Positions 24,741-33,682 of a DNA stretch of 64,000 nt are shown here, piece after piece (positions within the stretch are counted from its first letter, which is position 1; each line of letters starts with the position of its first letter). Made by a program: the position numbers and the translations under genes. Source of the DNA: UBA11136 sp964482135 (GTDB lineage: Bacteria > Pseudomonadota > Alphaproteobacteria > UBA11136); assembly GCA_964482135.1 (NCBI GenBank), contig CAYZWF010000004.1, forward strand, positions 8,728 through 72,727, given 5' to 3'. The notes under the pieces are model-generated. The model was not told the DNA's origin. It was given only the letters and a program-made list of their open reading frames with translations, and did no database searches.

Positions 24741-25886
24741 ATGAATAAAACTCCTTCAGACGAGACAGAAAAGCTATTCAAGCTGGCGCGTGACAAGTCG
24801 GTGGCCGGCCGTACCGCCTTGGTGGCCACCGTCAGCGATCTCTTCTTTGGCCATGAAGATGTGCTGTCCGAAAAAGAACGGACGCTGATGACTGAAATTC
24901 TCAATCAGCTCCTTCACGACGTGGAAATGACGGTGCGCCGGGAACTGGCTGAGCGTCTGGCCGACCAAGAGGAAGCGCCCCGCGATCTCATTGTCACCCT
25001 GGCCAATGATGAAATCGATGTGGCGCGGCCTATCCTTCTTAAAAGTTCCGTCTTGCGGGATGCCGAGCTCATCGAAATCATCCAGCACCGTACGCACGAG
25101 CACCAGCTTACCGTGGCCATGCGCGAGGGGATCGGCGAAGAGGTTTCCCAGGCTCTGGTGGGGACCGGCGACGAAGATGTGATCTCCGCTCTTCTCGAAA
25201 ACCCGGAATCCAGCATTTCTCACGGCACAATGGAATATCTGGCGGAAGAGTCACAACGGGTGGACCGCTACCAGAAACCGCTTCTCAGCCGTGGCGACCT
25301 GGGCCAGGATCTGGCGAAGAAGATGTACTGGTGGGTTTCCGCCGCCTTGCGCTCCCATATCATGGAGAATTTCGACATCAACCCCGCCGAACTCGATGCC
25401 AATATTGAGGATTCCGTGGGCGAGGCCATGACCCATCTCGAAGAAGACAGAGATGAGACCTCCAAACCGTTCAGACTGGCAAGGGAACTGGCCGACAAAG
25501 GGGAAGTCACGCCCAAGATGTTGATTCAGATCCTGCGCCAGGGCGAGATTATGTTGTTCGAGGCGCTTCTGGTGGAACTGACCGGGCTGCGGCTGACTCT
25601 GGTGCGGCGTATCATTTTCGAGAGCGGCGGCGAGGGGCTGGCCATCGCCTGCAAGGCGGCTGGTTTCGAAAAGCCGGATTTTGCCTCCATCTTCCTGCTC
25701 TGCCGCAAGGCCCGTCCCGGCGACAAGGTGGTGGACCCCAAGGAATTGTCCCATGTTCTGAAATTCTACGACAAGATCAGCCTCGACGCCGCCGAAAGCG
25801 TTCTTCAGCGCATGAGCCTCGATCCCGGATATCTCGACAGCCTGCGCCGGATCGGTGGTGGCGATGACCAGAAGGATGAGGATTAG
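24741..25886 (+). CDS. DUF2336 domain protein
   Basis: This 381-residue, all-helical acidic protein matches DUF2336, a HEAT-repeat-like family common in Rhizobiales and Rhodospirillales. Characteristic stretches are VRRELAERLADQEEAPRDLIVTLAN, ARPILLKSSVL and QALVGTGDEDVISALLENP. No catalytic motif is visible, and the family has no established function known to me. It stands alone between divergent and convergent neighbours. Confidence 0.85.
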   Translation: MNKTPSDETEKLFKLARDKSVAGRTALVATVSDLFFGHEDVLSEKERTLMTEILNQLLHDVEMTVRRELAERLADQEEAPRDLIVTLANDEIDVARPILLKSSVLRDAELIEIIQHRTHEHQLTVAMREGIGEEVSQALVGTGDEDVISALLENPESSISHGTMEYLAEESQRVDRYQKPLLSRGDLGQDLAKKMYWWVSAALRSHIMENFDINPAELDANIEDSVGEAMTHLEEDRDETSKPFRLARELADKGEVTPKMLIQILRQGEIMLFEALLVELTGLRLTLVRRIIFESGGEGLAIACKAAGFEKPDFASIFLLCRKARPGDKVVDPKELSHVLKFYDKISLDAAESVLQRMSLDPGYLDSLRRIGGGDDQKDED

Positions 25887-25937
25887 AGCCTCCGCCGCGT
25901 TAACTTGGCGCAAACGTCTCCTGGAAACGCCTCCCCC

Positions 25938-26747
25938 CTAAAAACGATAGCCGTAACGCAGGCCCAAGGAATCCATGCCTTCATTGGGATCGCCGAACGC
26001 ATGGCCATGGGAAATGTGATCGAGGATGACCGAAATACGGTCCTTGTTATAAAAGTTCCAGCCCAGTTCCAGGGATTCCCGGAACAGAACCCGTGACCCG
26101 AGGTCTTTGCGGCCCAGTTCGTTGTCGTCGATATTGCCGTCATGGACGGCAAAGCCGAGGCTGAAATCAATGAAGACGCTGTTCAGGGGCCACCACTCCC
26201 AGGTCAGTCCGCCATAGGCATGGCTGGTATTGCCGTCATCGTTGACGGTGCCGCCGAGCATGGGCCGGGGCGACCACATGAAATCGAATATTCCCGGGGA
26301 GACGAACAAGATTTCCCCATTGAAGTCGTTACCGCCTTCCTTGTTGCGGCCGAAAATTCCCGAGTCGTGGTCGAAAAAGCCGCCCCTCAGCTCCGAGATA
26401 AAGCCCATAAGCGGCTTTTCACGATGGCCCGGGGACGACGCCTTGCGAGGCTGGGCTTGCGCGGTCTGGGCTCTTGGCGCGGCGCCGCCATAGACGCTTC
26501 CCTGGGGGGCGGCGGGAATGGCTTCCCACGTGTTTTGGGGCGCATTCTGAGATATATCCTGGGCCATGTCCTGGGCGCGAAGAACGCGGTGGTACTGACC
26601 GGCGTAGGACTCCTCGGCCAAGACCGGCGCGCCGCTTCCGGTAATGACAAGCAGAGCCACGGCCACCACCCGTAATGTGGTGGACCGGCTGCCCAAATCA
26701 TTCAAGCGGCAACGGTTTCTTTGCGAATACGGCGTCACGGTTGTCAC
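25938..26747 (-). CDS. PagL-like lipid A 3-O-deacylase / acyloxyacyl hydrolase family protein
   Basis: The start is the GTG at 26747. A signal sequence (LRVVAVALLVITGSGAPVLA) is followed by a ~70-residue Ala/Gln/Pro-rich linker and a beta-barrel-like domain. The barrel ends in ...RYGYRF with a terminal aromatic residue, typical of outer-membrane proteins. H244 and S246 (ILDHISHGHAF) with E256 fit the His-x-Ser and Glu residues of PagL, which removes the 3-O acyl chain of lipid A. The linker makes it longer than typical PagL. Catalysis is inferred from these residues only. Confidence 0.75.
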   Translation of the reverse strand: MTTVTPYSQRNRCRLNDLGSRSTTLRVVAVALLVITGSGAPVLAEESYAGQYHRVLRAQDMAQDISQNAPQNTWEAIPAAPQGSVYGGAAPRAQTAQAQPRKASSPGHREKPLMGFISELRGGFFDHDSGIFGRNKEGGNDFNGEILFVSPGIFDFMWSPRPMLGGTVNDDGNTSHAYGGLTWEWWPLNSVFIDFSLGFAVHDGNIDDNELGRKDLGSRVLFRESLELGWNFYNKDRISVILDHISHGHAFGDPNEGMDSLGLRYGYRF

Positions 26748-26813
26748 TGTGCCTTCAGGAACAATCCGGCATCATACCGCTCCTTCACGGTTTTCCCAGC
26801 CCTTTCGCGATGG

Positions 26814-27164
26814 TCAGCCCGCTTCCGGCGCGGCGCGGGCCAGCGCTTTTTCCACCTTCGCCACCTGCTTCTCCACCGAAATTGGTGTTTCCGAAGTGAT
26901 GTCGAGGCCGCGATCCTCGTAAACGCTCTCCTTTTTGCCGCGTTTGCGCCATTTTTCCACGGAGACCACATGAAGTTTGCCCAGAATACGGAGCTCGTCG
27001 CCCTCGGTGATGAACGGGAAAAAACCGTCGTCACTGTTGAGTACGTCCTGGATGCGCGATGTGGCCTCAATGAAGAAATAACCGGTGAGCACCTCTTTGG
27101 TGACCATGGTAACCCGGGCGTATTCCCTTACCTTGGGGATTTTGACGGGCATGTTGGTTCTCAT
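26814..27164 (-). CDS. Conserved hypothetical protein
   Basis: The 116-residue protein starts MRTNMPVKIPKVREYARV; GGAG lies 7-8 bp before the ATG at 27164, and Met5 is an alternative. The N-terminal ~75 residues look like a small beta barrel (VTMVTKEVLTGYFFIEATSRIQDVLNSD...FITEGDELRILGKLHVVSVEKW). The C-terminal part is a charged helix. I do not recognise the family. It ends 66 bp before the PagL-like gene and may be cotranscribed with it. Confidence 0.7.
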   Translation of the reverse strand: MRTNMPVKIPKVREYARVTMVTKEVLTGYFFIEATSRIQDVLNSDDGFFPFITEGDELRILGKLHVVSVEKWRKRGKKESVYEDRGLDITSETPISVEKQVAKVEKALARAAPEAG

Positions 27165-27704
27165 GGACGCGCTCCTGAAAGGAATTTGGTGAACATGCGA
27201 GGTGGCTTATGTCCCGTGACATGGCGCCGGTACGGTTTCGGTGTCGGCGACAACGGACGTATTCCTCCGCGCCCCCGCCGTTCCGCGCGGCAACCGGGGC
27301 TTGCCCTGTCTTCGCGGGTGAGTGAAACCGTATCGCCATTTGCTTTTTGCGGCAAGATTTCCCTTTAAGAAACATGGATATAAAGTGCCGTTTGTCGGAC
27401 TTACCACCAGCCCTGACAGCACGCCAACGGTATGGGTCCGCCCGGAAAGGGTCCGGTGTTTTCTCATCTGTGGGCATCGCGGCCGGGGCCGTCTCCATAT
27501 GCGGCCTTTTATGTGCAGCTGCAATATCTTGCTAGCGGCAGTTATCTGGGCTATATTGCCTGTTGATGCTGCGCCGCAAAAGAACGGCTCTAAAGTGGCG
27601 GCCCAAAGCCCGAATGCTTGGAATCAGGACATTCCGGCCCCTTCCGCCGCAACCCACAGGGCCACCGGTGCATAGCAGGCGTATAAAACAGAAAGTAAGG
27701 TTAC
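27165..27704. other. 540-bp intergenic stretch
   Basis: Divergent genes flank this stretch. Frames on both strands are short and mutually overlapping. The only protein-like one is the possible small exported peptide at 27499-27675. I see no tRNA or clear riboswitch. Confidence 0.5.
27499..27675 (+). CDS. Possible small exported peptide
   Basis: From the ATG at 27499 the 58-residue frame reads like a signal peptide: MRPFMCSCNILLAAVIWAIL, then PVDAA as a cleavage region, then a polar Ala/Pro-rich tail. It ends 29 bp before the MaoC gene. There is no good Shine-Dalgarno and no homologue that I recognise. This is a weak call. Confidence 0.25.
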   Translation: MRPFMCSCNILLAAVIWAILPVDAAPQKNGSKVAAQSPNAWNQDIPAPSAATHRATGA

Positions 27705-28163
27705 ATGGATAAACCTATGCTCTCCCCCGATCATGACGAGCTTCATGGCTATTATATCGACGATCTTACCGTCGGCATGACCGCCATTTACGCCAAGACC
27801 ATGACCGATGCCGATATCGTCCTGTTCGCGGGCATTTCCGGCGACACCAATCCCATTCATCTCAACGAGGAATTTTCCGGCGGCACGGTATTCGAAGGCC
27901 GCATCGCCCATGGCATGTTGACGGCGAGCCTCATTTCCACCGTCATCGGCACCAAGCTGCCGGGGCCGGGCTGCATCTACCTGAAGCAGAGCCTGAATTT
28001 CAAGGCTCCGGTGAAGGCCGGCGACACCGTCACCGCCCGCGTCACCATCCGCGAGATCGTGGCCGAGAAGAAACGGGTCATCATGGACACCGTTTGCAGC
28101 GTTGGCGATGCGGTGGTTCTCGACGGCGAAGCCATCATCATGGTGCCGCGCAAGAAAAGCTGA
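27705..28163 (+). CDS. MaoC-like (R)-specific enoyl-CoA hydratase
   Basis: This 152-residue single hot-dog protein has the hydratase-2 motif FAGISGDTNPIHLNEEFSGGTVFEGRIAHGML, containing the catalytic Asp and His. Such enzymes hydrate trans-2-enoyl-CoA to (R)-3-hydroxyacyl-CoA, often supplying polyhydroxyalkanoate synthesis (PhaJ). No pha gene is nearby, so the physiological role is open. GTAAGG at 27695-27700, 4 bp before the ATG, resembles a ribosome-binding site. Confidence 0.85.
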   Translation: MDKPMLSPDHDELHGYYIDDLTVGMTAIYAKTMTDADIVLFAGISGDTNPIHLNEEFSGGTVFEGRIAHGMLTASLISTVIGTKLPGPGCIYLKQSLNFKAPVKAGDTVTARVTIREIVAEKKRVIMDTVCSVGDAVVLDGEAIIMVPRKKS

Positions 28164-28288
28164 CGGCGGCGCTTTTTTCTCCCTGCTTTCTTGATCTCTT
28201 TACTTGATCGCTTTCTTGGTTTCTGGGGCCTGTTCACGTCCCGTCCGGCGCTATACACTCCCGGCGAAATCCGCGTAAAGTTCCCAGC

Positions 28289-28318
28289 ATAACCACGGGG
28301 TTATCCGCCTGACGGCGG
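28289..28318 (+). promoter_or_regulatory. Two abutting hairpins in the ribF leader
   Basis: ATAACC-ACGG-GGTTAT (28289-28304) is followed without a gap by CCGCC-TGAC-GGCGG (28305-28318). They end 21 bp before the ribF ATG. No FMN-riboswitch core is visible. They may be a small control element or a terminator of upstream transcription without a U-tract. Confidence 0.4.
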
Positions 28319-28339
28319 GGAGAAAAGGAAACCGCGCTC

Positions 28340-29368
28340 ATGCGCATTTTTCGCCATTACACACAGCTGCCGCGGGACGCGCGGGGATCGGTGGTTGCGC
28401 TGGGCAATTTCGACGGCGTCCATCGCGGCCACCAGGCGGTGATTGAAAGCGCCGGGAGGCTTGCCCGCGAGAACGGCCTGGCCCATGCCGTGATGACCTT
28501 CGAGCCCCACCCGCGAAGCGTTTTCCAGCCCCAGATTCCGCCCTTCCGGCTGACCCCCCTGCGCATCAAGGCACGCTGTATCGAGGCGTTGGGCGTGGAC
28601 CATCTCTTCGTCCAGCATTTCGATCGTGACTTTGCACAAATGGAGGCCGAGGCCTTCGTCTCCGGCGTGCTGTGCGAGGGTGTGGCCGCCAGTCATGTGG
28701 TGGCGGGCTATGATTTCGTTTTCGGTCACGACCGCAAGGGTGACTGTGACCTGCTGGAGCGCATGGCCGCCGAGAAAGGCTTCGCCTTTACCCAGGTGCC
28801 CCAGGCGGCAGACGAGTCGGGTGCGGCTTATTCCTCGACCAAGATTCGTGACCTCATCGTTGCCGGTGAACCGGCAGCCGCCGCCGCGCTGTTGGGCCGC
28901 CTGTTCGAGATCGAGGGCCGCGTGGTCGTTGGGGCCGGGCGCGGACGGACCATTGGCTTCCCCACCGCCAATATCCATTTCGAGGACTTTCTGCTTCCCG
29001 CCACCGGCGTCTACGCCATACGCGCCGGCATTGACGAGGGCGCGGAAACCCTGTGGCGCGACGGCGTGGCTAATTTCGGCTCACGGCCCACCTTCGGCGG
29101 CGGCGAAAATGTGCTCGAGGCGCATCTCTTCGCAGACTCCGGGGGCGACTGCGACGACCTCGGTGACGATCTCCGGGGCCGTCATCTGCGGGTGGCGCTG
29201 GCGGACTATCTGCGGCCCGAAAAGACATTTGACGGCGTGACCCAGTTGCAGGCACAAATCGCTGATGACATAAATGCCGCCAAGGCGGTGCTGGCGGAAC
29301 TTCCCGGCGCTGGCGAAGTAGCGGAAATTCCGCCTTCGCTGGCTGGCGCGGTCGCCAGGACCATATAA
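28340..29368 (+). CDS. ribF: Bifunctional riboflavin kinase / FAD synthetase
   Basis: The 342-residue RibF has the nucleotidyltransferase start VVALGNFDGVHRGHQAVIE and HPRSVFQP, then the flavokinase motifs GAGRGRTIGFPTANIHF and GVANFGSRPTFGGGENVLEAHLFAD. It phosphorylates riboflavin to FMN and adenylates FMN to FAD. It precedes ileS by 34 bp; ribF-ileS-lspA is a classic bacterial order. Confidence 0.96.
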   Translation: MRIFRHYTQLPRDARGSVVALGNFDGVHRGHQAVIESAGRLARENGLAHAVMTFEPHPRSVFQPQIPPFRLTPLRIKARCIEALGVDHLFVQHFDRDFAQMEAEAFVSGVLCEGVAASHVVAGYDFVFGHDRKGDCDLLERMAAEKGFAFTQVPQAADESGAAYSSTKIRDLIVAGEPAAAAALLGRLFEIEGRVVVGAGRGRTIGFPTANIHFEDFLLPATGVYAIRAGIDEGAETLWRDGVANFGSRPTFGGGENVLEAHLFADSGGDCDDLGDDLRGRHLRVALADYLRPEKTFDGVTQLQAQIADDINAAKAVLAELPGAGEVAEIPPSLAGAVARTI

Positions 29369-29402
29369 CGGAATCACATAAAGGACAGGCGCGGACGCTC
29401 CC

Positions 29403-32264
29403 ATGGGCAACGACTATAAATCCACGGTATTTCTTCCCTCCACCGCCTTTCCCATGAAGGCGAAGCTGCCGCAGCGCGAGCCCGAAATCCTTGAGTCCTG
29501 GAACACGTCCGGGCTGGCGGAAAAGCTGCATGGGGCCAACAAAGGCGGTGAGAAATTCATCCTCCATGACGGCCCGCCTTACGCCAACGGTCATCTCCAT
29601 ATCGGCCACGCGCTCAACAAAATATTGAAAGACATCATCAACCGTTCCCAGCGCATGCTCGGGCGCGAGGTGGCCTATGTGCCCGGCTGGGACTGCCACG
29701 GCCTGCCCATCGAATGGAAGATCGAGGAAAAGTACCGCGCCGAGGGCCGCGACAAGGACCAGGTGCCGGTTCTAGAGTTCCGCCGCGAATGCCGCGAATT
29801 CGCCGATCACTGGATCACCGTCCAGAGCGAGGAATTCAAACGCCTCGGCATCGACGGCGACTGGGACAATCCCTATACCACCATGAATTTCGCCGCCGAG
29901 GCCGCCATCGTCGGCGAGCTCGGCAAGTTCCTCATGAACGGCAGCCTCTATCGCGGCGCCAAGCCGGTCATGTGGTCGGTGGTGGAGAAGACGGCGCTGG
30001 CCGAGGCCGAGGTGGAATACGCCGATCACACCTCGACCCAGGTCTGGGTGCGCTTTCCCGTGGTCACGGCCTCACGGCCCGAGCTCGACGGCGCTTGCGT
30101 GGTGATCTGGACCACCACGCCCTGGACCCTGCCCGGCAACCGCGCCGTGGCTTACGGCAAGGACATTGAATACGCAGTGATTGAGCCAACAATGATGGGT
30201 CCGGTCGATGGCGCATCTCTCAGTCCTCTTCAGGGCTCTCATCTGGTAGTCGCTAAAGAGCGTCTAGATGACTTCCTGAATGAAGCTAACATCGTTCAGT
30301 TTGACACGATCGCTGAATTGCATGGTTCCGATCTCGCCGGAACCATCTGCCGCCATCCCTTCCACGGCCAGGGTTATGACTTCGAGGTGCCTTTGGTGGA
30401 GGGCTTCCACGTCACCACCGAAACCGGCACCGGCTTCGTCCATATCGCGCCCGGCCACGGATCGGAAGATTTCGAGGTGGGCCAGGGCGTAGGCCTCGAA
30501 GTGCCGCGCACGGTGGGCGGCGACGGCCTGTTCTATGACCATGTGCCGCTGTTCGCCGGTCTTCACGTGTTCAAGGCCGATGCCCCGGTGGCCGAGGCGC
30601 TGAAAGAATGTGATGCGCTGTTGGCGACGGGAAAGATCACCCATTCCTATCCCCATTCCTGGCGTTCCAAGGCGCCGCTTATTTTCCGCACCACGCCGCA
30701 ATGGTTCATCTCCATGGACTCCGACGGCCTGCGCGACAAAGCCCTGGCCGCCATTGAACAGACGCGCTGGGTGCCGCCCTCGGGCCATAACCGCATCCGG
30801 GCCATGGTGGAAGGCCGCCCCGACTGGTGCGTGTCGCGCCAGCGCGCCTGGGGTGTGCCCATCACCGTCTTCTTCCATAAGGAAAGCGGCGAACCCCTGC
30901 GCGACGAAAAAGTATTGGAACGCATTGTCGCGGCGGTGGCCGAAGAGGGGGCCGACGCCTGGTTCTCCGGCGATCCCGCGCGCTTTCTGGGTGATGACCA
31001 CGACCCGCAAGCCTACCAACAGGTCACCGACATTCTCGACGTCTGGTTCGACAGCGGCTCCACCCATGCCTTCGTTTTGGAAGATCGCGATGATCTGGAA
31101 AGCCCGGCCGCCCTCTATCTCGAAGGCTCCGACCAGCATCGCGGCTGGTTCCAGTCCTCGTTGCTGGAATCGTGCGGCACGCGGGGGCGGGCGCCCTATG
31201 AAGCGGTTTTGACTCACGGCTTCGTGCTCGATGAAAAGGGCCACAAGATGTCGAAATCGGCGGGTAATGTGGTGGCCCCGCAAGAGGTCATGGACAGCCT
31301 GGGCGCCGATATCCTGCGCCTCTGGGTGGCCACTTCCGACTACACGGTGGACCTGCGTATCGGGCCGGAGATTCTTAAATCCCAGGCCGATTCCTATCGC
31401 CGCCTGCGCAACACCCTGCGCTATGTGCTGGGCAATCTCGCCGGTTTTTCCGAAGACGAACGGGTGGCGCGGGGCGACATGCCGGAGCTCGAACGCTGGG
31501 TGCTGCATCGCCTATGGGAGCTCGACCAGCGCATGCGCGCAGTCCTCGACGGCTTCGATTTCCACGCCTTCTTCACCGAGCTTCATGCCTTCTGCGCGGT
31601 GGATCTGTCGGCCTTCTATTTCGACATCCGCAAGGACGCGCTTTATTGCGACCGCGCCGACGAGCCACGCCGCCGCGCCGCGCGCACCGTGCTCGATATC
31701 CTGTTTCACCATCTCACCGCCTGGCTCGCCCCGGTGCTGTGCTTCACCGCCGAAGAGGCCTGGCGCGCCCGTGCCGAAGAGGGCGGCGCAAAGGCGGAAG
31801 ACAGCGTGCATCTGCGCGCCTACCCGGAAGTTCCCGAGGACTGGCGCGATGATGCGCTGGCCGCCAAGTGGCAAACGGTGCGCGACCTGCGCCGTGTGGT
31901 CACCGGCGCCATCGAAATCGCCCGCGCCGAGAAACAACTGGGCTCCAGCCTCCAGGCCCATCCTGTTGTCCAGGCCGGGGAGGAATACATAAAATCCGTG
32001 GACGGGCTCGACATGGCGGAAATCGCCATTACCTCGGGCCTCGACCTCTCACCCCCAGATTCATCTTCAGATTCCTCTGGCGATTCCCCCGGCTCTTCCG
32101 CCGAGGAATTTTTCACCCTCGAGGACGTGCCCGGCGTGGCGGCGCGGGTAGCTTTGGCCGCAGGCGGCAAATGCCAGCGCTGCTGGAAGGTGCTGCCCGA
32201 GGTGCCTGACGACGACGAAGGCGGGCTGTGTTCGCGCTGCGGGGACGCCGTGGACAATGGGTAA
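29403..32264 (+). CDS. ileS: Isoleucyl-tRNA synthetase
   Basis: The 953-residue class-I synthetase has HIGH (GHLHIGHALNK near residue 64), KMSKS (KGHKMSKSAGN), a CP1 editing domain and a C-terminal zinc site (CQRCWKVLPE and CSRCGDAV). Before the zinc domain a 20-residue Ser/Asp/Pro-rich stretch (PPDSSSDSSGDSPGSS) is inserted. Between ~30170 and 30335 codon use becomes noticeably less GC-rich (GCT AAC, CTA GAT) than in the rest of the gene. It overlaps lspA by 8 bp. Confidence 0.97.
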   Translation: MGNDYKSTVFLPSTAFPMKAKLPQREPEILESWNTSGLAEKLHGANKGGEKFILHDGPPYANGHLHIGHALNKILKDIINRSQRMLGREVAYVPGWDCHGLPIEWKIEEKYRAEGRDKDQVPVLEFRRECREFADHWITVQSEEFKRLGIDGDWDNPYTTMNFAAEAAIVGELGKFLMNGSLYRGAKPVMWSVVEKTALAEAEVEYADHTSTQVWVRFPVVTASRPELDGACVVIWTTTPWTLPGNRAVAYGKDIEYAVIEPTMMGPVDGASLSPLQGSHLVVAKERLDDFLNEANIVQFDTIAELHGSDLAGTICRHPFHGQGYDFEVPLVEGFHVTTETGTGFVHIAPGHGSEDFEVGQGVGLEVPRTVGGDGLFYDHVPLFAGLHVFKADAPVAEALKECDALLATGKITHSYPHSWRSKAPLIFRTTPQWFISMDSDGLRDKALAAIEQTRWVPPSGHNRIRAMVEGRPDWCVSRQRAWGVPITVFFHKESGEPLRDEKVLERIVAAVAEEGADAWFSGDPARFLGDDHDPQAYQQVTDILDVWFDSGSTHAFVLEDRDDLESPAALYLEGSDQHRGWFQSSLLESCGTRGRAPYEAVLTHGFVLDEKGHKMSKSAGNVVAPQEVMDSLGADILRLWVATSDYTVDLRIGPEILKSQADSYRRLRNTLRYVLGNLAGFSEDERVARGDMPELERWVLHRLWELDQRMRAVLDGFDFHAFFTELHAFCAVDLSAFYFDIRKDALYCDRADEPRRRAARTVLDILFHHLTAWLAPVLCFTAEEAWRARAEEGGAKAEDSVHLRAYPEVPEDWRDDALAAKWQTVRDLRRVVTGAIEIARAEKQLGSSLQAHPVVQAGEEYIKSVDGLDMAEIAITSGLDLSPPDSSSDSSGDSPGSSAEEFFTLEDVPGVAARVALAAGGKCQRCWKVLPEVPDDDEGGLCSRCGDAVDNG

Positions 32265-32766
32265 TGATCCCCCAAAATCTGATCCCCCAAGAGTTGATCC
32301 CCTGAAATCGGGGCTGCGGGTTGCGGCGCTGGTGACGGTGCTCGACCAGCTCTCAAAATGGGCGATGCTGGAGATGGTCATGGACCCGCCGCGCATCATT
32401 CCCGTCACGCCCTTCTTCAATCTTGTGCTGGTGTGGAACCGGGGGATCAGTTTCGGCTTCCTGGGCCAGGAATCGTCCCACTGGCTGCCGTGGCTGCTCA
32501 CCGCCTTGGCGTTGGCGATTATGGTTGTCCTGGGGTGGTGGCTGCGCCAGATGACGAGCAAACTGATGATACTGGCGCTGGGCCTGGTGATGGGCGGGGC
32601 GCTGGGCAATGTCATCGACCGCCTGCGTTTCGGTGCGGTGGCGGATTTTTTCGACGTTCACGCCGCCGGGTTTCACTGGCCCGCGTTCAATGTGGCGGAT
32701 TCGGCCATAACCGTGGGCGCGGCCCTGATTCTCTATGACGCTTTTTTTGCCCCCCGTAATTCTTAA
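32257..32766 (+). CDS. lspA: Lipoprotein signal peptidase
   Basis: LspA, 169 residues, has four membrane helices and the catalytic aspartates in GNVIDRLRFG and FNVADSAI. It cleaves prolipoprotein signal peptides after lipidation. The first ~17 residues are a repeat (DPPKS-DPPRV-DPLKS) encoded by three 15-bp units that begin beside the ileS stop. The conserved protein starts after it. A lipoprotein substrate is encoded next. Confidence 0.95.
   Translation: MGNDPPKSDPPRVDPLKSGLRVAALVTVLDQLSKWAMLEMVMDPPRIIPVTPFFNLVLVWNRGISFGFLGQESSHWLPWLLTALALAIMVVLGWWLRQMTSKLMILALGLVMGGALGNVIDRLRFGAVADFFDVHAAGFHWPAFNVADSAITVGAALILYDAFFAPRNS
32265..32309. repeat. Three 15-bp tandem units at the start of lspA
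   Basis: Units at 32265, 32280 and 32295 each begin TGATCCCC. They encode the five-residue repeats DPPKS, DPPRV and DPLKS, directly after the ileS stop codon at 32262-32264. Confidence 0.8.
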
Positions 32767-32817
32767 AAAACCGTACCCCTTAAAAAATCCGTCGCAATGG
32801 CTTATACTCATTAAATC

Positions 32818-33606
32818 ATGAAAAACATGCCCACTATTCCGGTCCACGACCGTCCCCGCGCCCGCCTTTTTCCCGCCGTTCTTGCGGTGGCGGCCCTGTT
32901 CGTCCTTCCCGCCTGTGAGGAAACGCGCCATGAGATCAGCAAGGCGCTGGGTCTGGAAAAACCCGATTTCAACGAATCCGAGGTGATGACCGGCGAACCC
33001 CTGGCGATCCCGCCCGATTTCGATCTGCGGCCGCCGGGAAGCGGCGAGGAACTCTATTATCCTCCCGCCGATTTAGGCGCGCCGGCCGCGGCCGTACCCT
33101 ATCAACAGCCGGGGGGTATTCCGGTACAACAGCAACAGCAACCCTATCAACAGCCGTACCAACAGCCTTATCAGGGGGCCACTCCGGCACAGCAGCAGGG
33201 CTATCCGGCCCAGCCCGCTTATGGCGCCTATCCGGCCCAGCCCGCTTACGGACAGGCTCCGCCCCAGGCGATTCCGCAAAGCGGCGCCCAGAACGTATTC
33301 GCCCAGGCCACCCAGGCCTACGGCCGCGCCAATACCGGCGGTTACGCCGCCACCCCCAGCGGCACCTATAATTATGGCGGCTACCCACAACCCGTTTACG
33401 CCCAGCCCTATGGCGGCCAGCCCGTCTATTCCCAACAGCCCTACGCCCAACAGCCCTATGTCCAACAGCCTGGGGCACAGAATGTGAGCGGTTACCAGGG
33501 CCAGTCCCAGGTTATTCCCCCGGCCGCCAACAGCGATGCGGCCGCTCCATCCCAGGAATGCGACGATGTGGTGGTGGATGTTCTGGGGAATTACGTCTGC
33601 AAGTAA
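32818..33606 (+). CDS. DUF3035-like lipoprotein with Pro/Gln/Tyr-rich region
   Basis: A signal peptide ends in a lipobox (VLPAC, Cys at residue 33), so the mature protein is probably anchored in a membrane. Residues ~45-85 (KPDFNESEVMTGEPLAIPPDFDLRPPG) resemble the DUF3035 motif. The remaining ~150 residues are low-complexity, with repeated QQPYQQP and PAQPAYGAY-type units. The C-terminus is CDDVVVDVLGNYVCK, where two cysteines could pair. It follows lspA by 51 bp. The function of the family is unknown. Confidence 0.78.
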   Translation: MKNMPTIPVHDRPRARLFPAVLAVAALFVLPACEETRHEISKALGLEKPDFNESEVMTGEPLAIPPDFDLRPPGSGEELYYPPADLGAPAAAVPYQQPGGIPVQQQQQPYQQPYQQPYQGATPAQQQGYPAQPAYGAYPAQPAYGQAPPQAIPQSGAQNVFAQATQAYGRANTGGYAATPSGTYNYGGYPQPVYAQPYGGQPVYSQQPYAQQPYVQQPGAQNVSGYQGQSQVIPPAANSDAAAPSQECDDVVVDVLGNYVCK

Positions 33607-33682
33607 TCGTCCCGAGGCCGATTCCACAAGCGGGTTTTTCCTGCCGTAATTCTGCCGAATTTGCGTTTCATTCTCTCGCCCC

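Noticed and set aside
28164..28339. FMN riboswitch before ribF
   Set aside because: The conserved FMN-riboswitch core is not present; only two simple abutting hairpins are visible.
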